Source: Dactylis glomerata (lineage: Eukaryota; Streptophyta; Magnoliopsida; Poales; Poaceae). From it: a DNA stretch of 64,000 nucleotides. Positions 10,493 to 22,969 of this stretch are shown piece after piece (position 1 is the stretch's first letter; each line of letters starts with the position of its first letter). Location of the stretch: assembly GCA_007115705.1 (NCBI GenBank), contig QXEO01001136.1, positions 495,757 to 559,756 on the forward strand. The letters run 5' to 3'. Position numbers and translations under genes: made by a program. The notes below the pieces were generated by a model. That model was not told the origin of the DNA. It ran no database searches and worked only from the letters and a program-made list of their open reading frames with translations.

Positions 10493-13400
10493 TGCGGTGA
10501 CCCAGCATATCACTGCATGTTGTAGTATGCAAGCCATTGACATAACACTTGCAGAACATCGCTTAATAAGTATTACATCCCTCAGAGTGGTACAACAGAA
10601 ACATTGCGGGGCCAAATACAAACATTCACTTATTATTACAAGCCAAAGTCATGCTCATAAGGAAATGCTCCCACAAGAGAACATCTCAGTGCTAAGTGTT
10701 ATTACAACAAAACGATAAAATATCCAAATAATTAAACACCTGAGGAACTCAACAGCTTATTTTATGCCTATCGCTGCTCTGTTCCTCGATCTCGAGTCTA
10801 CACTACTAGTTAAGGTGTTCTTCACTCTGACTCCTCGTCTAATGCGGCTTCGTAGCGGATGACGTAGTCCACGCCTTCAACTCTACGAGACAAATCAGGC
10901 TCCTCATAGAATATATCCTTCTGGCTTCCGATGGCATTCAGCGTTGCTTCAGCTAAGTCTTCACAGTCTAGCAAGGGTTTAAGAGAGTGGGGTGAGTAAC
11001 GAGCGTTACCCAGCAAGTTTATTTAAAATGAAGTTGTGGGATATGCACTAGCTATAGCCATAGACCCAAAAGAGTCATAGGCTAATGCAAGGTTTTCACA
11101 AAGGTTTCTTGAAAGATTTTCTTTTACTTTTGAAAACTATGCCCGACAGCCAACACAGGGTATTAGTGCCTTGAGAGCACCTTTCCTGTAGCGTTCGCAG
11201 CTCCTTCCCGGAACAAGGGGTAACATGTCACATCTTTTTACACTCTGCAGAGGTGTGTCCTTCCAAAAAAGATCAAAGCCTTGTTGTACAACCGGGCGAA
11301 TCTTTCCCGTCCACACTTCCTTGGTGTGGGGCTCAGTCATTGATCCAAGCCATTCGCCGTCCTTCTCTGCACAACGCATGCCCACCCCAACTATGCCAAG
11401 AGGGTCAAACCCCGATATTCACCCCTCACGATGAAGTACCCAGGGGCCTCTTGCAGACCATCCTAGACACTAGTGGCCGTGGGCACTAAGGGGTTCCACC
11501 CATGTGCACGTATTCTCGCAAGATATATGGCGTACGGTAGCTGAAATACCCGTTGACATGCGAACGGAAGAAGATAAAGATGACTTTCCCGTCCCATTCC
11601 AAGTCCCTTGGACGACACGGTTTTTACGGCGCAAGAATAACTGTAGCATTGGTTATTAGCTCCTAGGGTTAACTTTCCCGTGCAAGTGGAACCTCCACCA
11701 CAACAATCTTACCGAGGTTCCACCAGCCAGCCTTCCTAGGTTATCACCACTCGGGTCGATAACCAGCTAGTCATATTATTAAGAAAATAGGTTTTTGAAC
11801 CTTTTGATAAGTTGGAGTTATAAGTCAGCACTTTGCAAATGATTTCCAAATCAGTGCACCCAAGAGATATGAGCAAGATAAACTTGCCTTGTAACTGAAA
11901 AGTAGTGGAGTTGGATGCTTTGCGATGCTCCCGGTCTCCTTGTTCTATAAAACACCATCATTGTCCGGTAAGGACAATGTTTAAAGAAGAAAATGGATGC
12001 TATGATGCAATGATATGCAATGCATAATGATTTAGTTCTTAATTTACCTTATTTGTGTATTTTACCCAAGACTTTGCATTTAAAGAACTTAGTTCAACTA
12101 TTATAATAGTTTATAACTAATATTGAAACAATAGGTAAACTAGTTTTAAATTTGTAAAGGATGGTTCATTAAAGTAAAGGTTTTATCTTTTAATCTTTTA
12201 ATTATGAACAAAAAGGTTATTAGGGTTTGAATCTTAAAAATAGCAAACAAAGTAATTTAAGTTAAAGAAGCATTTTGATGAAAACTTAATAATAGATTTT
12301 GTTCCAATACTTAATTATTTACTAAAGAAGTTATTCAGATACTTTTAAAACTAGAGTAAGAGCAATTATGAAAATTGGATTCATTAAGGATATTATTTAA
12401 GAGATTGAGGTGTTTTTATTGTTTTTAAATAATTTTGGAATTTGAAAGATTAAGTAAAGCATTAATAACTAAAGAAATATTTCAAAGTATTGTTGAAATA
12501 TACTTTACCCTATAAATGTTTATTTGCCCAAAATTATTTGAATCTGGTTTAAATTATACCAAAGGTTTTTAAACACTTATTCTTATTTGAAATATTGTTT
12601 AAGGCCTTTTAATTTTCAATTAACTGGAATTGGGCCTTGGCCCACTGGCCGGCCTAGCCCACCTGGCTGGGTCTAACCCAACCGACTGGGTCCTGGGTCG
12701 GTCAAACCGACCCAGTCCAGTCCTCCCTTGCTCTCACTCCTCTCTTCCTGAGCCCAACCTGCAACCACGGTCGCCGCCGCCGCCTGAGGATTCTGGCCCT
12801 ATCCGGTGGTTTCCACCGCCATCCTTTGAAGCAAACGACCGCCTCCATGCCGCCTACCTCTCCACCAAATAGATTCGGAATTCCTCGCCTGTGCGAGGAG
12901 ATCCCTTCCCCTTCCCGACTAGGGTTTCGGCATCTTTGCCGAGCTTGAGCCTCGCCACGGAGGCGCTGGCTCGCTCTGGTGTGGTGAGCTTCCGTGATGC
13001 TGCTGGTGGCCGAACATGTGCGGATCGAAGCATCCCAGGTGGGGTTGCTCTCCGTGCCGCCATTGCTTCGCTGCCGATGAAGTCTCCCTTGAGCCTCGCT
13101 TGGTCGGCCACGCGGGCACTGCCTCGCCATGCCGGCCAGGTATGCACTCGGGCGTTGGTGAGTGCTCCTCCTCATCTCCTCTCCTCCTCAACTCCATGGC
13201 CACAGTCATTTGCCATTTAGGCCATGATTTGCTACGCCAAGCTCCCAGGCCAAGCTCTGTGATGTGATTAGTCTGTAGTTTGCTCGCAGATTGATGCAGC
13301 TAGCTATTGTTGATGCCTCTACCAATCTATGTTTCCACTATGCCTGAACCTCACTGTCAGTGCAGCTCACTGACAGAGATATTAGCCTGCACCTCATGGA

Positions 13401-15201
13401 GTTGCAGAGTTCAATTATGAACTGCTAATGTTATATATGATTCCTAGCGGCTTGTCTAGGAAAATGATTTGGTGTGAAATCTGCTTGCTAAGATTTGTGT
13501 AATGGAAAAGTTAGGCTCTACAGCTCTTAGCATCTCTACCTGTGGTGCTTTGAGAACAGATAGGGATATGTGGGTTTAACTGAATTTAGTTTCTACTGTT
13601 GCTGTTCCTAGAATGATTCCTAGCAGTTAGCTACTGGAAAATGATTTAAATTCTATTTCTGGCTTGATTGTCAGTTTGTTATCTGTTAGTTGTGTTGAGG
13701 TGCATGACCAGTTTGGTCATGTGCCCAGCAACCAATTTGTAAAGGCTAGCTTTGGTGAAATTTGCCCCTATATCTGGCCAGTGATGCTGGTCTGAGGCCA
13801 AAGACAAGGTAGTGAGGTGCTTTACTTGTTTTAGTGCCCTCTACTGTATTCTTGAACTTGTGCTGGCAGTGCTTGTGTGGTTGAGGTGCATGTCCAACAG
13901 GACATGTGCCTAGCACAAGCCTGCCCTGTGTAGGTTCAGCTGCTACTACTCTAAATATGCCCATGAAGCATAAGCTGAGGCTTGGTTCATGGTTTCGGTT
14001 CTGATTTTCTTAATGTTTTTATGAACCCAATGATGATTCATGCAAAGCATCTCTTTGCATAACTGAGGGAAATCATTCCCCTGCCATCCATGCACAAAAC
14101 TATGCACTGGCAATATAATTGTATGATGTGCAATAAAATCAACCTATTGGTTGGAGATGGCTGATGTGATTTGATCTTGGGGATGGTTTCCTGCTGCTGA
14201 TGTTTGTTGGTGCAGTGGTGACTGCTCTTGGTGATCTGCCCTCCTCCTCCTGGAATGGTTCCTGTCTACTTGCCCTTCTCCTCCTAGGGTGGATCTTGAG
14301 CTTCAGGTTTTCAGTGCCATGGTTTTGCTGGGTGGTGTGATGGTATGGTGTGAGATAACCGTGGTGTTCTCCTGGTGGTCTTGTGTTGGTCGAATGGTTG
14401 CTGCTACCTTGGGCTGTGCCTACTCTCCACCTGCTGGCTTGACTGGCTGCTGTGGTGCTGCCAGCAGCTAACTCAGTCAGGTGACTGAGCTCTTGTGAGC
14501 AGCCTGTGTGTGTGTCACACAGCTTTGGTCTGATCCACTCCCTGGACAGGGTGTGTTGGTTTGGCTTGGTGTACAGAGATGTTGTACCAAAGTTTCAAAA
14601 GAATAGATACTTAACTTGATCAAAAATACTCAGTGATGAAATTGGCAAGATCATTTGCCAAAGTCTGAGAGTAAAACTAACTCTAACCCCTTTTCTTTTG
14701 TTTTATTATCTTTGTTTAATGTTTATTTTGCAGGTTATAAAATCAAGATGAAGATCATGAAGACACATGTAGTTAGTTTAGGTTTAGGTTTCTTTTATAT
14801 TTTCAATTATGTAATTTATTTTCATTATCAAATAAATGTAAAGACATTGTATTATTGTATCATATCAATAAAGTATTATTTTTGTTTATTCTACATTCAA
14901 TTATGAGTTTTGATTTCCAACTCAATTGATATTGAGTTTTAGTTTCATGATTATTTAATTTATTCAAAATTCAACAATTACCCTCATTTAATAATATCTC
15001 ATAAACACTTAAACAATAACATCAAGAGATCATCACTAAGCCCATAACAATCCAATAAAAACTAACCCTAATTGTTATCAGATAGAAGCTTGCTCACTCA
15101 AGGTTTTGAATTTGCGAAAAATTTATCCAGATTTTAGGATGCATGAATGCACATAAACCCTAGTTCTACCCTTCATTTTACCTAAACGCTGGGACATTAC
15201 A
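10493..15201 (-). mobile_element. Solo LTR, 4.7 kb, gypsy-type
   Basis: The segment begins TGCGGTGACCCAGC and ends GCTGGGACATTACA, and is flanked by a perfect 5-bp duplication, tcaaa (10488-10492 and 15202-15206). No second copy of the left end, no primer site and no gag or pol is present inside, so it fits a solo LTR. Its layout (AT-rich left part, GC-rich 12600-13260 block) parallels the 3.57-kb Tekay-like LTRs at 41-44 and 60-64 kb. The orientation is inferred from that parallel. A LARD-type LTR of similar size is the alternative. Confidence 0.65.
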
Positions 15202-15206
15202 TCAAA

Positions 15207-16513
15207 TATTATGGAATAGAGAAAGACACATTAGACACGAGAGAGAGCATAAGACTAAAACATATTAAAGTTGTTAAAAATATGAAAAGTTGATGACAAG
15301 TTGATACATGGAGTATAGAATCTTAGTCAGCATATTATTGGTGTTCGCTATTCATATCATAAATATTTATCAGTCCCAACGTTTCATTTGTTTCAAAAAA
15401 AAGCAATTTTGAAAATCAATTTATTGTGGATATTGCATAGGATCCTACTTAGGCACCTTAAAATAAATTTTTTCCAAATTTCTAGACCAAACTAGAGCAT
15501 AGTTGTAGTTCCAATTTGAATTACTTTTGGAAAATCACGAGAAACTCATTTAAATGCATAAATGTAGTTAGAAAGTGAGAAAAATTGCAATATTTGCCAA
15601 TTGGCCATCCCTCATGATCTACTTTTTGTGAAAATCACATCGGCTCCATTTTCCATCTTATTTTCGATAGTTGCTTCACAAGAAAAAAATTCGGACTAGA
15701 AAAATGCAAATCATTTTTTTTGTGAAACAATGTTGAAAATTCTATTTGTCAATGTTGTTTTTCATGCTAAGATGCACATCTGTGCAAAATATGGGTGTAT
15801 TATCATGAATGGATACATTGATGTGATCATTCCATGATCATCTGGCATCGCATAGCGCACGCATCACGCTCTGTGCGTGTGCTATGCCATTTTGTGTCCA
15901 GAGCATGCTCTATCACATGACTATGCCTTCTTATACATCCCGGTCCTTTTCATATAAAATTCTCATGCCTTCTCGCACCCAAGATGGTCCTCAATCACCT
16001 CTCTGAAACAATCTCGGTCTCCTGATGAAATGACACATGGCAATGTGTGCTAGCTGGTTCTCACTCTCTATGCATGCAAATTGTTCGACAGAACAATAAC
16101 ACGCTACTCATGCCATGTATTTAATGGTTGCTATGTTGTTGGGAAAAGTGTGCAAAACAGGTTCTACTCCTTCTCTTGATGTGCAAATCTGTGTCACCTC
16201 GAAGAATCTGTGCAATGCCCCTACCATTGTCTACATGTTTACCACTCACAAACAATGTCTTGTCAATTCATCAAGCCTCATAGGGAGTGAGGTGCCCCTT
16301 CTGATTGCGCTCTGTGCGCGCGTGTGCTATGCCAGTTCGCGTCCAGAGCATGCTCTATCATATGACGGTGCAATGAATATTCTTGAGCATGGTAAGAATC
16401 ATGTTTGCACAAAAGTTGGCACTGAACCGTGAAAGTTTCACTAAGAATTTGACTACATTCAAACACGATGAGAGCACCTCTACGTGCATATATATGAGCG
16501 TATGCATCCACCA
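15207..16513. other. Intergenic stretch with a 55-bp direct repeat
   Basis: No supported gene. Positions 15867-15920 and 16308-16363 are near-identical direct repeats (ctctgtgcg..tgtgctatgcca ... gagcatgctctatca). The rest is AT-rich with no recognised termini. Confidence 0.5.
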
Positions 16514-17904
16514 CACTACGGGAATGACGCAATACGCCGACGGTCAGCGTCTACGCTGACGGCCAAACGTCGGTGTCATCGGACGTAGGGCACGGACCAG
16601 ACATCCCACGAAATTGGCTGTCGGCATAGAACTGCCATCGGCGTAAGATAGCTACACCGACGGCCTTCTCTACGCCGACGGCAATGCCCTCGGCATAGCT
16701 ATTTTCCATTTTAACACATTTATCTTAAAAAATCATAACTAAATCTTTTTGATTCAAAAAAATACAAATAATATATCAAATTTTGCAGAAAAAATAAGAT
16801 CTATTCATCTAAACCTTCCAAAATTTAGAACTAATTAATTTAATTAGTTAGGATTTTTGGTTTAGGGATTTAGGTTTTCAATTCAGCTGGAAGTCGAGAA
16901 AATTTGAACTAGAGCCGCATCATAGTTTGCCCATGATTTTTCTAAAAAATCATTTTCAGGTTCACAAGTATAAGTTTTATCAGAGATCCATTAATAGTTA
17001 TGTAAAATTCAACCCCTAACTAAGAAGTTTTATGCTCGCCGTTTTGACCGCATTTTAAATCAAGCCTAACAGATTAAAAAAATCAAAAAATATCAAACCT
17101 TCGCATTGTGTCATGTTATGTGACCTAGTTATGAGGAAAAGACAATAAACTTGAACTATTACAAATATTGTAGAAACCCCTTCTCAGGTATGACCTATCA
17201 TGTATGAAGTTTCATGGCTTTCAAGCCAAATGAGCTAGGTCATGACCCAAATCATGAAATAGTTTATTCAAATGACCCCATATTGTGCACATGTGTGCAT
17301 ATTGGGATGGCAAACAAAGTTCATATTGGGAGTTTTCATTTTCTATGCATAAAAAAATCAATTTCCATTTTCTAAGTGTCAAGATTGGGTTTTTTGTGAA
17401 GAAAGTACTGAAAATACATTACAAAATTATACCACCCTAATTTTCAATAATAGTAGGACACATTTTACGTATATATCACCATTTTGTGTGTGTGTATGAA
17501 GCTTTGCATTAACCTTTCACAAAAAAGATAAACTCTTACCGATTCAGTAGGAAGCGAGGTAAATTTGAAGTACAACTATATCATAGTTTGCCAATGATTT
17601 TTTCAAAAATTCATTTTTAGGTTCACAAGTAGATGTTTTATCATAGATCCATAAATAGTTCTGCAAAATTCAACCCCTAGCTAAGAAGGTTCATACCCGC
17701 CGTTTCGACCGCATTTTGAATCGAGCATAAGAAGTTCAAGAAAATTCAAAACAATGTAAAGCCTTCGCATTGTGTCATTTTATGTTACCTAGTTGTGAGA
17801 AAAATAATAAACTTGGACTATTGCAAATATTGTAGAAACCCCTTCTTAGAAATGATCTATCATGTATGAAGTTTCATGGCTTTCAAGCCACATGAGCTAG
17901 GTCA
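16514..17904. mobile_element. CACTA transposon, one terminal region
   Basis: Starts CACTACGGGAATGACGCAA and is followed by clustered subterminal motifs of the type (a/c)cgccgacggc in both orientations, typical of Triticeae CACTA ends. An internal tandem unit of about 655 bp follows (atcatagtttgccaatgattt at about 16920 and again at about 17580). The matching right terminus is not in this stretch. The copy stops at 17904, where another CACTA end begins. Confidence 0.7.
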
Positions 17905-18360
17905 CACTACAAGAGAATTGCTCCGTAGAGGCATTATTTTGGTCCTGTAGAGACACTTATATTGCCTTTACAAAGTTGTAGAGGCATTTTACACATTGTC
18001 TCAAAAGTGTCACTACATGCAGTGTCTCTTAGATTATAGCGTCATTTTCCAAAATGCCTATATATGAACTAAAGTCACTTTGTAGAGACAAAGAGTTGTG
18101 TATCTACACACATAGAGGCACTTCAAAGATACACTATGACCGTGTATGTATAGGAATATAGACAGCTTATGTGGCAGTCTACCTTGCCTCTAAAATCATA
18201 GAGACATCTTGTTGTGGCAGCTTATGTGTCCCAAAAAAATGTAGAGACATGTTATTTTCAGTCTTTAGAAATAGAGGCAGTCATAGCGACATACATATTG
18301 CCCCTTTGAAAATGTAGAGGCACATTGTTGTGACATTTTGTTCTTATTAGAGGCTGAGGC
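17905..18360. mobile_element. Second CACTA-type end inside the first
   Basis: Starts CACTACAAGAGAATTGC and is followed by at least eight copies of gtagag(g/a)ca-type motifs in both orientations, behaving as subterminal repeats. I did not find the opposite terminus. The element may extend to about 20.6 kb and include the exon-like fragments listed next. Confidence 0.55.
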
Positions 18361-18639
18361 GCCTTCTCGCTGGTCATTTGCATCCCAATCTAAAAGCTAT
18401 GACAACACACGTGCCATATTTTTTTTACATTGATAGTCAAATTGGTTGTATATGAACAACGAATTGATCTCATGTGACAACATGCATTCAAAGATGCCAG
18501 GCAAAGTGTTTAGGGGTTACAGCTTCAAAAGACATTTACTGTCACTAAGCCAGTTTTTCATAGAATAGATCAGCTAAAAAAAGTTATTTTACATGCGACT
18601 TCTAGTATGAGCCTATAATGGCTCTTTGTCTAAGAAATT

Positions 18640-18882
18640 CTTCTGATTCCCTCGAGATGTTTGCATCCATGATACCTTGTCTTGTGTTTTTTTTCTTGTC
18701 TTTTAGCTTCTGCTCCTTGATTACCGTTAGGTGCTTGAGGATTTGCTTCTCTTTCCTTTAGATCCCGCTTGCAAGCTGCTTCTTTCATACGATCAGCTAC
18801 CTTCAGTAAATAAACTGCTTTGTCCAGCTCAGCTTGAAGATCGGAAGGCTCCTTCTGAATTTTGGTAATATTTTCCTAGACT
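18640..18882 (-). pseudogene. Exon-like fragment with charged coiled-coil character
   Basis: The minus strand reads an open stretch starting NITKIQKEPSDLQAELDKAV and rich in K, E and A heptad-like spacing, ending with a stop. An acceptor-like ctag precedes it. Not recognised. It could be the tail of a captured host gene or a CACTA-encoded protein. Confidence 0.35.
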
Positions 18883-19129
18883 GTTGAGAAATTTAAATTA
18901 GTTAGAAGACTAAAGACAGTGAATACACACAATAGACAGGAAAGGACACAGTAGATGTGTGCATAAATACACAATTTCATGCTACGTACATCTATGCAAA
19001 GGATGGATCTGATCAAGAGTTAAGCAAAGTAACGGGCACTTAATGCAATATTTGATGTTCATTCAATTTGCAAAATCAATGTAGTGCAATAGTAATATCG
19101 TCACTAATGAAGATTTTAGTTAGTAAATA

Positions 19130-19285
19130 CTCCCTCCGTTTTAAAATATAAGATGTTGTAGCTTTCTGAAGCAAATGTATTAGACATATTTTAGTATGTA
19201 TATTCGAGTGAACCTACACACTAAAATATGTCTAAATACATTTGTTTCACAAAACTAAATATCTTATATTTTGAAACGGAGGGAG
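19130..19285. mobile_element. Stowaway MITE (156 bp)
   Basis: Termini CTCCCTCCGTTTTAAAATAT and its inverse, with TA target duplications at 19128-19129 and 19286-19287. The interior forms one long inverted repeat. Confidence 0.95.
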
Positions 19286-19739
19286 TATTAAGTGGAAAAA
19301 AAATCCTTATCCTTTTCCTAAATGCTAATGTGCCCGCATGACCAAACACTCGTAGATACCAAAAGCATCCAAAACACACAACCATCATCCCATCAGATGC
19401 AATTGTAAACCCCATGGGAAGAAGCCAATTCGCAACCGTTGCTTGGATTTCATAGGGAGGAGCTGGCATACTTTAGCAAAATAGGAGTGTCAAAACATAA
19501 TGGGGACTTTCACAATTAGAACATGGAAACAAAGAGAAAGATGCCAGCTGAAAATTAATTGATTCTTGATTGCCAACCAAAGTCTAGGATAGCCGATGAG
19601 ATTGTTAGGGTAAATGTTTAAGAATTTTAAGTCAAACAAGGTTAGGTACTGCCACTAACAAAATGTTTGGTATATTAAAAAATTAGATAGCTACATAAGA
19701 AATGCAGATAAGTGTTGATTTTTTAGGCGTCAATACTCA

Positions 19740-19955
19740 CTTGTGTTCAGAGTTCTCAACATCGCTGTAAAGAAGCGTGGAGGGCATTGAGCATCTCGTC
19801 AATTTTAGTGTATGGGAAGTACACGCCATGTCTGCTCCGGAAGAGATAATGTTGAACTGAGGATCGAACACATCAATCCCATAGACAACATGATAGAGAT
19901 CAGGAAGAGTGAAAGCAATGTGGGACTCATATTGGTCCACATTATCCTTGCTACA
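19740..19955 (-). pseudogene. Exon-like fragment, unidentified
   Basis: Minus-strand open stretch bounded by an acceptor-like tgtag and a donor-like aagtgagt. It encodes KDNVDQYESHIAFTLPDLYH followed by about 50 more residues. Amino-acid composition and splice-like borders suggest a real exon. Its donor phase does not fit the fragment at 18640-18882, so the two are not simply adjacent exons. Confidence 0.35.
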
Positions 19956-20369
19956 AAAAGGAATGAGTGAAGCATAGTATAAATGTTTTGCTACTGCTAC
20001 TGCTACAACCAGCAATATTCTGCTCAAAATATGAGATGTTACCTCCAGCAATTTCCTAGAATGTGCTGGTGATGATGAAATCAGTATGATTCATGGCAAT
20101 AAGAATAAGGTAAGGTGTGAACTGGCATGAGAAGTGGTACCGACTGTCATTTTTTTACAAATATAAGGTAGATTAGAGAAATTTGGTTTTTTCCAAAGCA
20201 TGAGCAATGGTTGTATTCATGTAGAAGAGAAATTGTATGTAATTTCTCTAATCTACCCTCACTTCTAAGGTCTTCCTTTATTCCTAGAGGCTTCAAGATA
20301 ATGTGCATAAAAGTCAGAGATCACTCAAGACAAAGCAAGAAGCTAATTAGACCAATGTTGTGATCCATC

Positions 20370-20543
20370 ATTGCACATACGCTCCGACGACAACCCCAAG
20401 GGCGGCGAGATTCTCCAAGCCTGGTGGGTGAAGTTGGAGACGATAGTGAACGAGCACCAAAAAAAGCGTAAGAAGGGATGGAGGGAAAATGGAAACTATG
20501 ATTGGGTGGCTGATAACGAGGACGATGATGATGAGGAGGAGTA
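20370..20543 (+). pseudogene. Exon-like C-terminal fragment ending in an acidic tail
   Basis: The plus strand encodes a stretch containing GGEILQAWWVKLETIVNEHQ, a lysine-rich segment, then NEDDDDEEE and a stop. This looks like the C-terminus of a protein with a basic then acidic tail. It lies on the opposite strand to the two neighbouring fragments. No identity assigned. Confidence 0.3.
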
Positions 20544-20559
20544 AGCGTCACGGTTGCAA

Positions 20560-21119
20560 TGATGGCGCGGCAGGGCCTACCCAGGAGAGGAAGAAGTAGG
20601 GTAGAAAACCTAGTAGTAGTTGTATTTAGTACTATTAGATAAGTATTGAACTGAAATGAACGACACGATTAGTAAAAATGCAGTATTTTATTACAATTAA
20701 GAGTACTAAGTAGAACTTATTTGCTATTTTCGGACCCTCTGTAGGAAGACCCATTTGCTATTTTTGGGCCCGCTATGTCCCATTTGCTATTTTACCTATC
20801 CACATGTCTCGTGGTCCCACTTGTAAGGGTTTTACGGTTCCACTGTCAGCAATTTGCTATTTTACGCATGCATGCATTCCTGGCCCAACCTATAAGGGAT
20901 ACTCGGTCCCATTGTTGTTAGTTTGTTAGCGGAGTAATGGCTAAAGGGCCTTGACTCGATGGAAACACATTGTGTGGTTACTTCCGAGGATGGTTCCAAG
21001 GAAGACGACAAATGCGAGAAGTACAACTGAGTAGTGGAAGCCTATTTAGGGCACATAACCGATTATACCTAGAGTTAAATAGAAGTACAGCTAATTTATT
21101 GTGGCTTTGAGCTTTTGTT
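20560..21119. other. Intergenic stretch with four 'tttgctattt' repeats
   Basis: The word atttgctatttt occurs four times between about 20718 and 20865, separated by GC-richer spacers. Otherwise nothing is recognised. Confidence 0.4.
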
Positions 21120-21720
21120 ATTGGAAACACTCCTACAAGGGCATGTCCATGGGAGGTCCCCAAATACTATCTAGACAACTACTTTTTGAAGCCCTAGGAG
21201 GAAAAATGTGTTTGCATTGAGTCTTGCTTCAACTACTTTGCAGGACTATCGTGTAATGTTGCTTTGACTATATTTGATAATTAGAGAGAAGCTGTTTTAA
21301 GCTGCCTCTCGGTTTTTCATGTCTAGATGGACTTTCTTCATGGCAGATAATTTTAGTTTTACTTGTCAGTTGTTATCAACTTACCTTGGAGTCTGCATGC
21401 CCAATAAACTTCAAGCAGGCATATGTCTTTTGGTTTTGGGCTGCTTTCAATATACAATAACTTCGGGCCCTTCTCTGCAAAGAAACAATGAGAATTAAGT
21501 TGATTCTCGGTCAGTTGGCGTCTTCAATTTTATGTACAATTGATGTATAATAGAAAAAATCTGCAATTGAAACCTCGTGTGCAATTGACAAATCACAATG
21601 AAGATCTAATCCAGAAATCAACTGAACTCTAACTCAATTCGGTGTTGACCTAGTACTAGCCGAACCGCTAGAGAAATACTTAAAAATTAGCACGCGAAGC
21701 ACCACTTGATACACATGGAG
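21120..21720. repeat. Chitinase-array downstream block, copy A
   Basis: Contains acaagggcatgtccatggga, ggactatcgtgt and tatatttgataat in the same order as 23203-23755 and 35352-35501. It lies just downstream of a chitinase C-terminal fragment and so marks one duplication unit. Confidence 0.75.
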
Positions 21721-21876
21721 CGTTGAGTTGACTAGCAAATGTGTGGCGGCCCAGCGGCGCACATAATATTATTATTGTTCCATTATTCAGATACAATATC
21801 ATAAACATTTTTTAATTCCACAAATGTTTGGATATAACTTATTCCACGGGATGGAGCCATGTAGGTCAATCGGTGT

Positions 21877-21962
21877 CTAGCAAGTGAGGCTGCCCTAGCG
21901 TCGCCCAGCTGACGACAGTAGTCTTGGTACTAGCCTACCGCGCATTCATCTTGTCGGGTTCT
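21877..21962 (-). pseudogene. Class IV chitinase C-terminal fragment, copy A
   Basis: On the minus strand the last coding stretch (MNAR..., then a diverged 'GYYQDYCRQLG' region) runs to cacttgctag, the same stop context as the main chitinase copy. The upstream end is lost about 85 bp from the stop, where a Stowaway-type end (aatccgatatggagggag, TA at 21989) abuts it. Frame breaks are present. Confidence 0.7.
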
Positions 21963-21990
21963 TGTCTTTTAATCCGATATGGAGGGAGTA
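21963..21990. mobile_element. Stowaway end fragment at the breakpoint
   Basis: tttaatccgatatggagggag followed by TA is a right-hand Stowaway terminus. No matching left end is present, so it is a remnant at the junction where chitinase copy A was truncated. Confidence 0.6.
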
Positions 21991-21991
21991 G

Positions 21992-22262
21992 TTTTGGTGA
22001 GCTTATAACTAAGAACTTGATGAGCTAAGCACTATGAATGAAAGTCATGGTTGTGGTGTGTGGTATGTGTCAGAGAGAAATGAATTGGACTTTTGATAGA
22101 TTTTTTTATTGGTGAGCCTTAGTAGGCACTTCAATCGTGGCATTCTCCACGTCTCTTTGTGCCCTCCTAGTACTACCTTACTCCATCACTATCTAAATCT
22201 TTCCAATCATAGTGGTGGATCCACGATAGAATTAAATAGCGGTACCATAGTAGATGTGAGCT
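21992..22262 (-). promoter_or_regulatory. Orphan promoter-like block, copy A (decayed)
   Basis: Homologous to 35085-35345 over about 260 bp, including the tail that reads gctcatcaagttcttagtt on the minus strand. In copy C this block has a TATAAAAA box. Here the corresponding bases read tatcaaaag on the minus strand, so the box is damaged. No coding sequence follows. Confidence 0.5.
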
Positions 22263-22325
22263 TTAGACTGTCATAGTGGGGAGTAACATAGAGTAGTGTC
22301 ATGCATATGATACTAGTCTATGTTA

Positions 22326-22969
22326 CTCCCTCCATATCGGATTAAAAGGCAAATATTAGATTTGGAGAGATACCAAAAAATTAGGCAATTATCTTCAATT
22401 ACCGACGCAATTAACTCCACCGTAGAGCTGTCCTCCTAAATTTCCTCCCAGCCTTTCCTTTTCTCCCCACTAATATTTCTAAATTCTGTTGCGTGGCGTG
22501 TGAAAAGGTTTTGCATGCGGGGATTAAATGGAAAGCGTTTTCTTCTAGGCATTTTTCCTCCAATCACGTGAGCTTTAATGGGATTGTTTGGCTTCTCGTG
22601 CGTGTCAAACACCAAAATCAGCCGGGAAATCAGCGCTAAATATCCTCCAATAAGGCCTTTCACAATGGGGGTCTCTTAGCACGGTATCATAGGTAAAATG
22701 GTGATGTGGCACCCAAATTAATGATGAAAGAGAGTGGTGTTGTATCTTAGCTAAGCTTAAACCCTTGCACGGTATCATAGATAAAAATGCATGGCTAGCC
22801 CAATCATATACATGCATGTACCCAAAATTAATTAATATAGATACAACACTTAAGAGACAATGCATTGTGATAGTTGTCTCTTAAAATATACCATTAACTA
22901 GGATATTGCGCTAAGATACAATGCAATATGAAAGGCCTAATTTTTCCCTTTAAACCGGTATAGATGGAT
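22326..22969. mobile_element. Stowaway MITE nested in the Tourist shell
   Basis: Left end CTCCCTCCATATCGGATTAA. The right end, inverted, reads ATCCATCTATACCGGTTTAA. TA duplications at 22324-22325 and 22970-22971. Without its own insert it is about 357 bp. Confidence 0.8.
22654..22937. mobile_element. Tourist-like MITE nested in the Stowaway (284 bp)
   Basis: Ends read GGCCTTTCACAATG and, inverted, GGCCTTTCATATTG, with TAA duplications at 22651-22653 and 22938-22940. The interior has matching inverted motifs (tctcttagcacgg / tatcttagcgcaa). Confidence 0.85.

Noticed and set aside
10493..15201. DNA transposon with terminal inverted repeats
   Set aside because: The inverted ends are short, the duplication is 5 bp, no transposase is seen, and TG...CA ends with LTR-like layout fit a solo LTR better. 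Kept as an alternative only.
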